Below, piece by piece: positions 34,353 through 46,004 of a DNA stretch of 64,000 nt (position 1 is its first letter; each line of letters starts with the position of its first letter). A program made the translations under genes and the position numbers. This stretch comes from Liquidambar formosana (taxonomy: Eukaryota > Streptophyta > Magnoliopsida > Saxifragales > Altingiaceae): assembly GCA_039720395.1 (NCBI GenBank), contig CM077827.1, positions 10,145,991 to 10,209,990 of the forward strand, read 5' to 3'. The notes under the pieces were generated by a model, which did no database searches, had not been told where the DNA came from, and saw nothing but the letters and a program-made list of their open reading frames with translations.

Positions 34353-35338
34353 GGCCCTGTTTGCTTTGTGAAAACTTTTTCAGTTTTTGTTGTTTGTGAA
34401 AATTTTCTAAAAACGATATTCATTTCCAATTTTCAAAATCTAGAAAATGCTTTTGGTTTACAAATCCAAAAACTATTTTTGAAAAATAAAATGATTAAAA
34501 ATGTGTTTGATAAAGCTATTTTATTTTAGTATTTTTTGTCAATCCTAAAGAAAAAAGGCCTATTCATTTATTTGATATTTGCAAACAATCAAATATAAGA
34601 CTTGCTAGGACTTTACAAGTTGGGTTTGAAAGGGAATAAAATGGGGATATTGATTGGTCAATACAATGGACCAATGGTTATGGTGGCTGTAACAAAATGT
34701 TTAATAAAAACAAAATGTTTAAGAAAAATAATCCATAACTATTAGCACTTTGATATACGGATTAATCTTCGATCTACAAACCTCTCAAGGCTATGTCGTC
34801 AAATAAAAAGCAAATTTCATTGGTCATTCAATCAGTTATATGCTCGAATGGCTTCCCCCATCATTTTCTCTCACTTCACAGGTTTCAGTTGAAGGTGTAT
34901 TATATTAAATAGGGAAAACTGGAGCTAGCTCCTAAAGACAAAAATTGGGATTTCATATCCCAGAGCTTGAAACTACGTTACCGGCAACGATGGTGAATCC
35001 ATTATGCAACTACTAAATAAAGTGATATTTCATACATCCATTTCTTCATTTCCTTTTCAATTGAAAATTTCAGCATGTGTAAGCATAAACGCATATATCT
35101 ATGCTATCTCAAACCCAGAAAAAACAGAATGGGTTAGATAGAGTGAAACCCATTTCCATAAGCCATCACCACCACTCTCCATCGACACAAACCAACCTAT
35201 CACTGCCATTCTTCAACCATCCGAAACCCTTATGAAGCAGATCTCAAAACCATTGGACCCAGAAAACTTGCATGACCACAATCCACACACACACACACAC
35301 ATATAGGAATAGAGAGGAATCATAGCTATTTTTCTGTC

Positions 35339-35375
<37 letters not shown>

Positions 35376-35699
35376 AATAGCCTTTGGGGTTCAATGGTGG
35401 GTCATGCTTTACCAGCTAGCAGAATGGTGTCCTCATACCTTTTGTTATAAACGATGGGGTCTCTGTCTTTTAATCAAACTCATCCCCTGTTTTCAAAATT
35501 TCTTCTATGTTTTCCATTAATGAGTGAAAACTCAAAAAACATCTTTTTGACGTTTTTAAAATTTTATCTTTTTAAAACTCATTTTTCTAGAAAATGTTTT
35601 TCATTTTTTTTTACAAGTAAACACATATTCTGTAAAATTTTCATTCTCAGTAAAAATGAAAAAGAAAAACTGAGAAGTTTTCACAGAGCAAATAGGGCC
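34353..35699. mobile_element. Non-autonomous TIR transposon (1.35 kb)
   Basis: The left end GGCCCTGTTTGCTTTGTGAA and the reverse complement of the right end, GGCCCTATTTGCTCTGTGAA, are near-identical, continuing as AACTT...CAGTTTTT. This end type is seen on plant hAT and PIF/Harbinger elements. No convincing target duplication was found. The interior carries GT (35338-35352) and GA (35353-35375) microsatellites and no transposase. Confidence 0.65.
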
Positions 35700-36007
35700 T
35701 TGGCCATCAAAATTTTTGTTTTTTGTGTTTTCTTGGAGTTATTATCAGCCTTATTTTGGTTGAAAATTGTGAATGGTGAAATTTCCTACTTTACCCTTAT
35801 TTTGTTTTTCATAGGCAAACCATGGAGTTCATTATTTTGATCTTATATAACATGTGATGCTTGCTTCTTAATTTTGGAGAGCATGTTTTTCATTAAAAGA
35901 TGAATTTTTTTGTCATATAGATAGCAATGGAATTTTGGTGCATTGTCAATGTAGGTCATATTTGGATGCTTCAAACTGCCCCCTCCGACACTTAACTAAC
36001 TCTTAAG

Positions 36008-39000
36008 ATGAAACCAAGAACCAACGGGGTTCCTAGAGCTCAGAGGTCAAAAACTTATCAGGGTGAAGGGGGGGCCGAATTGGGTCCTTATTGCAGGTGG
36101 CGCCTTATTAAGTACGTTATCAATTCGTCTTGGTTACAAGCTGAAGCAGGCACTTGACTCAAAGCAACAGGAGAATGGTAATAATGGCCATCTAACATAT
36201 AAATCATTTGGAAGTTTTTTCTTAATCAGTACCTTCTCTCAATTTGTAATTTGTTTACAATTCAGGAAATGGAAAATCTACTGACAGAAGAAAGTTGGGA
36301 GGTTGTCGGTTGCATTCAAATGCATATTCTTTTACACAAGATGAAGATGGTTGCTTCAATTGCATTTCAGGTGAGACCTTTTTTTTTCTTTTAAAAAAAA
36401 AAAAAAAAACAAAAAAAAACAAAAAAAACCTCAAATTCTCATTTTTAACAATCAAAGGATTAAAGGTAGTTTAGTTTTGAGCTTTGGATTGTGCTTCTTG
36501 TAGTGCTTGATTTCTTTTTTGACTGTTGACTGTATGGCATCATGATTTACTTTCCTGTAAATGGGTACTGGTTGTTTTGAAAAAGAAAAAAAAAAGTTGC
36601 TATTATTTATGTTAGCAGCCTACCTGCATTTTTTGGGGAAAAAAAAAAAAGAAAGAAAGAAAGAAAAGAAGAAGAAAAAAACGAGATAAACTTGTTTAGA
36701 GGAGGAGAAAGCGAGATACTGTGACTGTTTAGTTTTGTTCTCCGCACCTAACTTTGGTAGTGCGAGATAAGTAAGAAGATAGTATCTATACGTATTGCTG
36801 TATCAGGATAGGTGCTAATTTGTGTTATATTTATTGTTGTCTACTTTAGGCCTCGTTTGGTATGCTGGATATAGGGTCTGGATTGGATAGGATTAGGCGG
36901 GATATGCTCTCCTGCTGGATAACTGTATCCTTGCCTATCCTTGACTATACCGTCCCTTTTGTTTGGTAGATATTAGGATATAATGCAAGGGATAATTATG
37001 CCATCCAATCCAGTGTTTGGTATGCTATATTGTTACCTTGGATAATGGACTTTTTTTTTTATTCCACAAATACCCTTACTCAATTTCACAAATCAAATGC
37101 ATTAATTTTATTTTATTTTTTAATACCAAAAATTGAACCATTATTACAAAATTGATATGTTATACAAAACCAACCCTCTAAATAAAGTCATTGAAATGCT
37201 ACTATATATATAGTGCAGAAGTAGGAAAAGCCATTTTTTTTTCTAAAAAATAATCTATTTCAAAAGCATTCAAAGCCCATTAAAACCAACAAATTATTAC
37301 CACTTTGTCTCTAATCAAATCCTCTAAATAAAGTCCCACTTTGATTCAAACTCAAAGTAAAAAAAAAAAAAACACATACTCCATACAAGAATCAACTAAA
37401 AAGGGCCGGACCTCACGTCAAGCCTTGGATTGCACAACCACCAAGCCATTTATCGGAGGTCTTCACCACTGTGATCAAATCATGACGTACCCTTCCCCTC
37501 TTCCCTCTCCCCTCTTCCCTCCCTCCGGTTCAAGCATTTATCATCTCGACTAAATAAAAAAAGGGTTTCTCTTCTGTCACCGTTATTGCTAGGTTGGGAT
37601 CAAAGTTCGGTGAACACCGGCTCTGTAATTGATTCGACGTCGCTACGCCGGCGGTAACTTCGACAATGCAGATTGATGAAGATACAGAATTGAGTTCCTT
37701 TTTTTTTTCGACAGGATGGCAGCAACAGGTGATGATCTCTCTCAGTTTGATCTGTCCGTAGAGGTGTGTTTCCAATTCCATTTTTACTGATTTGGAAGTA
37801 ATGACGTTTGTGTGAATTGATCGACCAATCATTGTGAAAGAAGAACACGATTTCTATGCAAATGAAAGAAGAAGAAAATGATTGTTGTAGAAGATGAAGA
37901 CGACGATCTGCTTCAATGGCGGAAGGAGAAGAAGATCACTGTGGAAGATGAAGAGGATGATCGTTTTGGAAGCCCCAGCTTGCATTTGTTTGGATTCATC
38001 GGGAATGATAGAGTAGATTTTGGGAAAAAAAAACCCAATGTTTATATCCTTGAGGTTTTAAGTTGGAATATCTAATCCCAGGATAAGATAATATCATCCT
38101 AACCATGGGTTTATTATATCCTCCAGGTGGAGGATATAATAATCCTAGGATAACTTATCCCGTCCCTAAATAAGGTTCCAAACATGGGATATACAAATCC
38201 CAGGATAAGCTTATCCTATCCTGACCTTATATCCCGCGTACCAAACGAGGCCTTAACGTTTATCTTTATACTGTTAGCATTAGGGTTAGAGGGACAGAAA
38301 ACAAAGCCCCGAAGAAAGTAGGGACTTGAAAACAAAACTCTACTCTGTATATGATTGCCTCCCTCTCAGTACATTCCTTTCTTAGTGAGGCTACCATGAA
38401 ATTTATGTGGTTGGTTCTTTAGAGAACTATCTCATTTTAATGCCAGGTCCCAAGGTTTTTAGTGGGACAAAGCCTCCTACGCTAATTTCCTGGTTTCCTC
38501 TTTGTTGTAACTAGCCACCTCCCCTGCTTGAATCCACTCCCCATATCAAATAATTTACTGTAGCTTCTTAGCAAATTTGAAGACATGATTTCCAAGTGTT
38601 TAGTGGAGGATATGGCTCTAGAGTCTAGATAGAGCTGAATAGCGAAAGAGGACTCATGTAGCCAACCCTAAGTAGCTGGGATCATGGACCAAAATATCGC
38701 GATATATCGCGATATATCGTCGATATATCGTGATATATCGCCATATCGCCCACCAGCGATACGATATTCTATTGCGATACTTGAGAAATTCAAAAAACAC
38801 AAAATATTGAGCGATATTGACGATATATCGCGATATATCGTCGATATATCGTTTGCTTCATTTATCATATGATTTCTGCAACTTTTCGTAGAGATATCTT
38901 CGATATATCGTCGATATATCGACGATATTTCGAGGATATTGCCCAATATATCGACAGTTTGTGTTTAAATTCCAGTTTTGTTGATTTCTGGTGAAATTTT

Positions 39001-42000
39001 TCACATTATTTGCCCTTTGCACCGCATTTCACATGAAATTAACCTTTTCTACCACACACACAGCGATTAACAAGAAAAGAAAGAAAGGATTGAAGAAGCA
39101 AGAACATAGAAATTTACATGGTTCCCTCTAGTTGAGGTATGTCCATGGCACACACACAATTTTACTATGCTCTGAGGCGAAAAGAGAATACAAGATACAA
39201 AGTCTTCTAACGGCCAGCCCCCTTAAATAATACCCGTAGTAATTAGGGTTAACATAAAACCATGGAAAAACACCTAAAATACCCTTACATAAAAGTACGA
39301 AAAAGTTGTACGGCGGGCCGTGCCTCGGGGGGCTACACCCCCCGAACCCCTTTAGGGGCCTCCGCCCCCCAAACCCCCCGATCAATCCTGCTAATCAATA
39401 TCATCAGACTCCACATACCGCAATAGGTACCATAGTTGGTGTCGGAATAGGTACCAGAGGAGAAGAAGAAAAAGAATGGGAAAAAAAAAAAAGAAGTCAA
39501 ACTCACCTAACTTTTGCCGGAGATGCTACCATTGGTGCCAGGAGTAGGTGCCAAAGGAAGATACCGTCGTTGATAGGCTGTAGGTGTTGACTGGCTCTAG
39601 GTTTCCATCGTGAGAAGTGAGAACACCTTATTATCTTCTTTACTTTGCAATTATACCCTCTATTTTATTCTATTTTTATATAAACAAGGACCAATTTCAC
39701 ATTTTAAGCCCTCAAAGTATTATTATTACAATTCTTCCATAGTTTCAAAACTTATCTTCAAATTTACCACACCCATGGTTAAATTTTTTTCAAATTTATC
39801 CCACATATATATATATATTTTTTTGGCACCACTCACATATTTATAACATATACATACACATAGAAGTGCTCCTTACATGCCTCATCATTATAATTTTTTT
39901 TTCAAATTTACCCCTGGGGTGCGCATAAGTGCATAACAAAAGCATAAATCTCTTCCTTTTAATGTTATGTGATATTTAAATGTTGAATTTACATAAATCT
40001 CTATTATTTATTTTCTAAGCGCGGCTTACATTTTATACCCTATACAACACATATTTGTCCTATACACATTTAAATTGCAATATTTTGATGCTAGATTGTG
40101 TATTATAGCCTAAATCATTGTTTTCCAGAGTTTCAATAAAAATATCCGTATTTAACTCATAATATCCACCATATCTTTAAAACGATATCGATATTGTTGA
40201 TATATCTAACGATATATCCGATATATCCGTATTTTTGGACCCTCGATATATCCATCGATATCGATATTAAAGTCCTTGGTTGGGATTAAGCTATTTGGCC
40301 TCTGTTTCGTATTGATGGATGGCCGGCAAAGATTAAGGTGACTCATTAGTATTTTAATTTGTGTAACTTAATGTTAGTCATGTAATTTGTATGATTTTTG
40401 GTTATCTAATTGCACAAATAAGGAAATTGGTGGCTAATAGTTTGGCAGCTTTTTAAACCCCAAGGGGTTAGCTTAGCGGCAAGCCAAGCCTTGATCAGCA
40501 CCTCAAGAAGCGTAGGACAAGTGTTCAAAACCCCACGAAAGTGTTTGATGCCCTTTGGGGCTACCATTGGGGTCCGAAGGGCTTGGTAATTGCCCGATTA
40601 TGTGTGGGACAGGGGGACTACATGTGCCTGAGGGATTAGTCGGGGTCAAAGCCTCAGACACCGTTGTAATTTTATTTTTTATTTATTATTTTTAAAAACT
40701 AGTTTGGCAACTTTGTGTCATCTGTTTTCCGCCTTTCAATAGCAGGATTGAACTAAAGTTTAATAATAATAGTTTGACAAATATGGATGTGTGCAGATCA
40801 ACAAGGCACAACTTTGTTGTGTGGGTAGATCAATATTGCACAACTTTGTTATTCAGTTCAAAATTCTCTTCATTTGTGTGTGTGCGTGTGCACGCATCTT
40901 ATTGCTGAACCTTTCCTTGGTCTGGATTGTTCAATATTTTAGATGAAGGGCCACAGGCCCAACTTCACACGATCTACGAAGGAGTAGTTAGAGTTTCATA
41001 TTCAGTCTAATTTTAATGCCATGCCTTTTGACACAATAATGCTCTTTTAAGCTACACCAATCCATTCCCATTGACTCCATCATGACGTATTTTGAATTAT
41101 TTTTATGGGTTATTTGGACAATTTACATTAATTTTCGTTCTACTGAAGTCTTTATGTTCATGAATCTAGGAGCACATGTGCATGCGTTGCATGTGTGAAA
41201 AAATAAAAATAAATGAAAGTTACTTAGATGTCCCCCGAAAAATGCTGACAAAAGTTTAAATTTGTTTAGTGAATGATGAGATTAAAAAAAAAAAAAAAAA
41301 AAAAGACTAGAAGATTTTGAATCCAAATAGAAGAAAAAAACATGGTATTAAGTGGTTAAGGAGAGAGAATGAGAGGGTAGTTATGATTTAGAGAAACCAC
41401 CTCCATTGACATAAATTTAATGGTAAATATCCAAAAACTCCCTAAAAAATAAAACCATATTTAAAAAACCCATTAAATATTTTTTCTATCTCCAGGAAAT
41501 TAAAAATCATATCCAATTACCCCTGCTAGTTAATCTTCGTCAAGACATATCTTAAAAATGTCACTTTCAGACTAAAATGCCATTCTCTCCAATTGTAGTG
41601 CTATATGACCAAAATACAAAAGAATCACCCAACCCATAAAGCCTAATGTAGAAGAACAAGATTGCCATTTAATTAAACGCAATTCAACATTTCACCTGCT
41701 GTATCATTTGCTCGTGCGCACTTTGGTTCCATTCAATCTTTTTGTGTTGGTTAAATATCCAAGGCAAGTTTGCTATCCTGAGATCATTTTTTGAGTTTCC
41801 TCTTCCTCTTATTTCTCCTTGCTTGGCTTTACTGATGAGCTTGTGCCACCATTACATGGACCACCACTATTGTGTCGATGCTTCTCCGCAATCAAATATC
41901 ATTTGACCATTTTGCCGATCCAATCACCCATACAGGCAGGCTACAATCCAAAACCATTTGCCGTTAAGCATATCAACATTAAAGGGGGTATTTTAGTCTA

Positions 42001-43065
42001 AGCATTATATTTATGTAATGGAAATGGATGGAAAACTAACCGCTGGGATTATTGGATATGATTTTTAATTTATTGGATTAAATTGATAGATAAAATATTT
42101 AATGGATTTTTTGGATATGATTCCATTTTTAAGCGAGTTTTTAGATATTTACCTAAATTTAAATTTATGAATTTATCCTCATTTAATATTTAGTTACTAT
42201 TTAAATGAGGGTTATATTTGGTAATTAATAAGAGAAAATAGTTAAAGAAACCGAGGCATGTATGCATATTTTGCCGAGGCATGTATGCATATATTGTTTT
42301 TGTTTATTAATGGGCTTTGAAACAGGAAATGAAGGCATGATGGAGTTCAAACAGCCATCCAGTGGCCAAATGTTGACAGAATCTGGTGTGGCTCTACCAT
42401 TGGTGACGGTTCCCGCCCCTGAATTTAACAAAGAGAATGGTGTGATTTGGTCATCTTCTCCTGATCGCCTTGAGCTGCCTCGAAAGCCATTTCACCACTC
42501 AAACTGCTCAGACTCACCATGTGTCTCAGAATCTGGTTCTGACATTTTCAGCAAGCGGGAAGTGATCCACAAGCTGAGGCAGCAATTGAAGAGAAGAGAT
42601 GATATGATAATGGAGATGCAGGATCAGATTGTGGAATTGCAGAATTCACTCAATGCTCAGCTGTCTCATTCTACCCATTTGCAGTCACAGCTTGATTCTG
42701 CAAACAGGGACTTGTTTGATTCTGAGATGGAAATTCAAAGGCTGAGGAAGGCAATTGCAGATCACTGTGTGGGACAAACTGTCCCCAATGACAAGCCCTC
42801 CAATGTCACAATCTGGCCATCAGAATCTATAAATGGCCATGTGAATGGGTATCTTGATCAGGAGAGCAATTTGGAGTCATCGAATAAGGGGAGAGGAGAT
42901 GGCGAGAGGATTGAGATGCTGAGAAGGGAAGTAGGAGAGCTGAAGGAAGTGATAGAAGGAAAGGAATACCTACTGCAGAGCTATAAGGAGCAGAAGGCAG
43001 AGCTCTCCACGAAGGTCAAGGAGTTGCAGCAGAGATTGGACTCTCAGCTCCCGAATATTTTGTAG
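36008..43065 (+). CDS. Plant protein with N-terminal membrane segment and C-terminal coiled coils (3 coding exons; frameshift in exon 1)
   Basis: Coding exons are 36008-36177, 36266-36370 and 42326-43065, all with GT-AG borders and matching phases. Exon 1 begins MKPRTNGVPRAQRSKTYQGE. A run of seven G (36068-36074) then shifts the frame; one G fewer would give a continuous 337-residue protein. After the shift it reads GGPNWVLIAGGALLSTLS then IRLGYKLKQALD, a single hydrophobic segment. Exon 2 has CRLHSNAYSF and FNCIS. Exon 3 carries two coiled coils, IHKLRQQLKRRDDMIMEMQD onward and RIEMLRREVGELKEVIEG onward, and ends at TAG 43065. The exon pattern suggests a conserved plant gene, probably an organelle- or membrane-anchored coiled-coil protein. 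I do not know its function. The extra G may be a sequence error or a true null mutation. Confidence 0.8.
36849..38252. mobile_element. PIF/Harbinger-like non-autonomous element in intron 2
   Basis: The ends GGCCTCGTTTGGTATGC and the reverse complement GGCCTCGTTTGGTACGC match. Both sides carry TTA (36846-36848 and 38253-38255), the 3-bp target duplication typical of PIF/Harbinger. Subterminal GGATAA/TTATCC motifs abound at both ends. The middle (about 37400-37960) is GC-richer and may be a remnant of a parent element's 5' exon; no transposase domain remains. Confidence 0.8.
38683..40278. mobile_element. hAT-like non-autonomous element with CGATATATCG subterminal repeats
   Basis: The ends CATGGACCAAAATATCG and the reverse complement CAAGGACTTTAATATCG share about 13 of 17 bases. 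The flanks GCTGGGAT (38675-38682) and GTTGGGAT (40279-40286) look like an 8-bp target duplication with one mismatch, as for hAT. Palindromic CGATATATCG units crowd both ends (38698-38950 and 40180-40268). A GC-rich inverted block (about 39311-39381, GGGGGGCT...CCCCCC) and a CA repeat lie inside. The flanking CATGTAGCCAACC...AGCTGGGATTAAG resembles the 3' tail of plant RTE LINEs, so the target was probably a LINE remnant. Confidence 0.65.
40456..40690 (+). mobile_element. tRNA-derived SINE
   Basis: AAGGGGTTAGCTTAGCGGCA is an A-box-like head. TGTTCAAAACCCC follows about 60 bp later as a B box, giving an RNA polymerase III promoter. The unit runs to a T-rich/A-rich tail at about 40690. The head resembles that of the minus-strand copy at 49345-49484. 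Confidence 0.6.
41421..42153. mobile_element. MULE-type MITE, 733 bp, with 9-bp target duplication
   Basis: TAAATTTAA flanks both sides (41412-41420 and 42154-42162). The arms of about 150 bp are imperfect inverted repeats (GGTAAATATCCAAAAACTCCC against GGTAAATATCTAAAAACTCGC in reverse complement; first base shown may vary). Long TIRs plus a 9-bp duplication indicate Mutator type. A related arm lies at 33010-33243. The interior is non-coding. Confidence 0.8.
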
Positions 43066-43470
43066 AGATTGTTAGTTTTAGTATTGTTTGGTTTTTCTTC
43101 GTAGGCTTTCTTAGATTTGAGTTTTCATATTTGGGAGAAGTTTCGTCTCCATTCCTGGTGATCCTTGTCTAGTTTCACATGCTTGATGCTGCATTCTGTG
43201 TTTGTGCCTGTGGTTTTGTGTGGGGGAGTCTGGGAGAGGAAGAGAGGAGAGGGGAGAGGGGTGGAATTGAAAAAGGTTAGGAAAAAAGAAGCGAAAAAAA
43301 AAAAAAAGAAAAAGAAAAAAAAAAGGAGCAAGCAAAGGTTAGCAATAGGGCCATTGTTTTATTATGTAATGGAGTTATCTCTTGGGAGATGTCTGCAATT
43401 TCTTATGGAAAATCTGAAACGAGATTTTAAAGAGGTTTTGAGTGCTTGTGAGGCAACTGTGCATCCATAG
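43066..43470 (+). other. 3' UTR and downstream region of the coiled-coil gene
   Basis: It follows the stop at 43065. It contains a GA/A-rich tract (43216-43325). No clear poly(A) signal was chosen. The small frames here are low complexity. Confidence 0.4.
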
Positions 43471-46004
43471 ATAGCTTTGGAGATTTTCTTATTTTTGGTA
43501 ATAGCAGTATTATTAAACAAATATGTACACTAATTAACCGTTGGAAGCCTCAAATGTCCTTAAAGCATCCCTCAAAACCAGATTACCTAAGAGTAGGACA
43601 TACATGAAAAATTACAAGGCACATTGTATGATTCATTTCTCCCAAGGTTGCTACTTGCTAGCTTGTCCCTGCATTTACCGGCGTGCTTGAAGTCTTGAAC
43701 TGGGGCTTCACCTGCAATGGGGGCGTGCTTGAAGTCTTGAACTGGGGCTTCACCCGCAATGGGGGCTTGCAATCATCGACGATGTTTGCACAATATTTAA
43801 GGAGATTGAATGCTATAATTAATCATGCTAATTATAGTATAAGCAGTATGTAATATAATAATCAAAACCAAGATCTTTGTAAATCCCACTCTTATTGAGA
43901 TGGGACATGCTATTATATCCAAGGGTTTTTGCCAAAAAGAAAAGGATTGTTGATCATATAACTATTTTCATTGCTAAAAATGTCAGACGAAGTTTCAATT
44001 AGCGGTTGGGTTTATGTCAATTTTGGAGGAAGTTTGGCTAAGCTATGTGGATAAAAATGTGGACCATACAGTTCGCCTACATGGTAATTGCTTAGGTATT
44101 CTGTAATATTGTCTGGAACGGTGCAGAGTATTGATAAACATAGAAAGAGTGTGGTGTGTTCTAGATTACTCTTGTAATGAGGTGAAGGATGATTTATTTG
44201 TGTGAAGAGCTCTAGAAAGTATATCCTCAAAATAAGTGGGATTATGTGGTTCAATTTCCACTATCCATTGAGGATGTGGAGTGATGATTTTCTTGCAAAT
44301 AGGAAAAGCTTATCAGGGCATGGCATAGAGCGATGAAGTGAATGGAAGAGTGAAATAGAAGTACTTCAAGATTTTATTTTTATACCACGAATTGCACATA
44401 CAAACTAATAAAACTTAGGGCAAACTACATATTAGTGCCACAAATTTTCATGGTTCTTTCAATGTGATACTCTGACTAAATATTTGTTCAATTTCGATCA
44501 TGGTCTAATAGTAAAATCTTGGGATGAAGGCCAAAAGGAGACAGTTGTTTAAGTGGGCGTATTTGGTGCATCAATTGGGAGGGTCCAAAAGGCTTTTTTG
44601 GAATTAAAAGTCATTTTATATATTTTAAGGGTGTTTGGTGAGTCATTTAAAAAACCTTTTAGAAAAAATTCATTTCTTCTATAAGGCAAATTAGCAAAAG
44701 CTACCTAGGGTAACTTTTCAAAATGTTGATTGCCAGAAGGCAAAAAACTCTCAAGTGAAAATAAAATAAAAAAAGGTGCCAAATTTATCTTTACTTTCCA
44801 ACTTTTTTGACACAAAATGACTTTCAAAATGTGCATTCACCAGAGATCAATTTTCTTCTTAATTCCTTTTTAAAAAGGGTGGTGCTATACGAAACACCCT
44901 TTGTACAACACTCCCATACAGCACCCAACTCACAAGAGCAAAAAAGAAATCTATCAAATAAATTGAAAGAATTTTGATCCATACAAAATATCACATAAGG
45001 TATTATATTTTGATGCTGCACATTAAGTGCTATACATAACATTTTCCTTTTTAAAAATAATATTTCGACAATGTCTTTCTCCAAAAGCTCTTTTTATTTT
45101 TCTCCAAAAAGCTCTTTTTATTTTGAAACGACATCTCATGAGAGAGCATCTAGCGCCAATGTGGCGTCCTCGGTGGAATGGCCTCTTTCCCACACTTTGT
45201 CCCTCTCGCGTTCCTCACATGAATATCATACATTGATTTGAATCTATATCAAACCCAATACTGATTCTATAGTCAAAACTCAAAAAAAATATTGGACCGC
45301 CTCATTCAAGTTCAATTGTTTTTGTTTTTGTGTGTTTTTCACAATAATTCTTTATAAACAAATTCATTATTGTGAATGAGGAAATTTTAAAAAATAGCAA
45401 CCATCATCACGTACAGATGAAATAAAATTCAAAATCACGATATTTCATGGATTTTTTATTTTTTTATTTTTATAACAATGGCCCTATAACTTAATTAGGG
45501 TTATGGCTCCAACCTTATAAAGTTAAAGTGGCTCCATTATGCAAAACACAATAGAGCCATTCAATTTCCAGGCGACAACCACACAGGCCCTAAATTCTAG
45601 GTAGTTGCATTCTTGCAATAACTGCACGGGGGTGTAATGCTGATTCCATAAAATGAACAGCAAAACAGAGCAAATGTAAATATTAAACTGTTGACATGAT
45701 TAAAAAAAAAAAAAAATCCATGGAAATCACATAAACCAAATGCATAATTTCTTTTTTCTCATTGATCAAAAAACATTTATTACATTCAGGGCTCAAAAGG
45801 GACCATGGTGAGAAAACATGCCTCATTCTGGATCCCATTTACACAATCAATAACGCTACAATGATACAATATTTTTCTCCACTATGCATACAACACCAAC
45901 CCAGACTGAAGAGGAAGCTTCTTGAACTTGTTGGTCTTTAATGAGGAATGGCCCAAAGAAAGAATCAGGATTGCCAAATTAAGCAAGAAGAATACAATAA
46001 AATG
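43471..46004. other. Intergenic DNA between two convergent genes
   Basis: No gene is seen. It includes a 42-bp tandem repeat (43681-43764), AT-rich MITE-like sequence around 44600-45100, and the likely 3' UTR of the transporter just below 46005. Confidence 0.5.
43681..43764. repeat. 42-bp tandem repeat, two copies
   Basis: Two near-identical units (43681-43722 and 43723-43764) begin GCGTGCTTGAAGTCTTGAAC and end in a G run. They differ at one visible base (CCTGC or CCCGC). Confidence 0.85.

Noticed and set aside
38668..38946. A frame rich in SIYRRYIEDIS-like repeats
   Set aside because: It is the translation of CGATATATCG palindromic repeats, not a protein gene.
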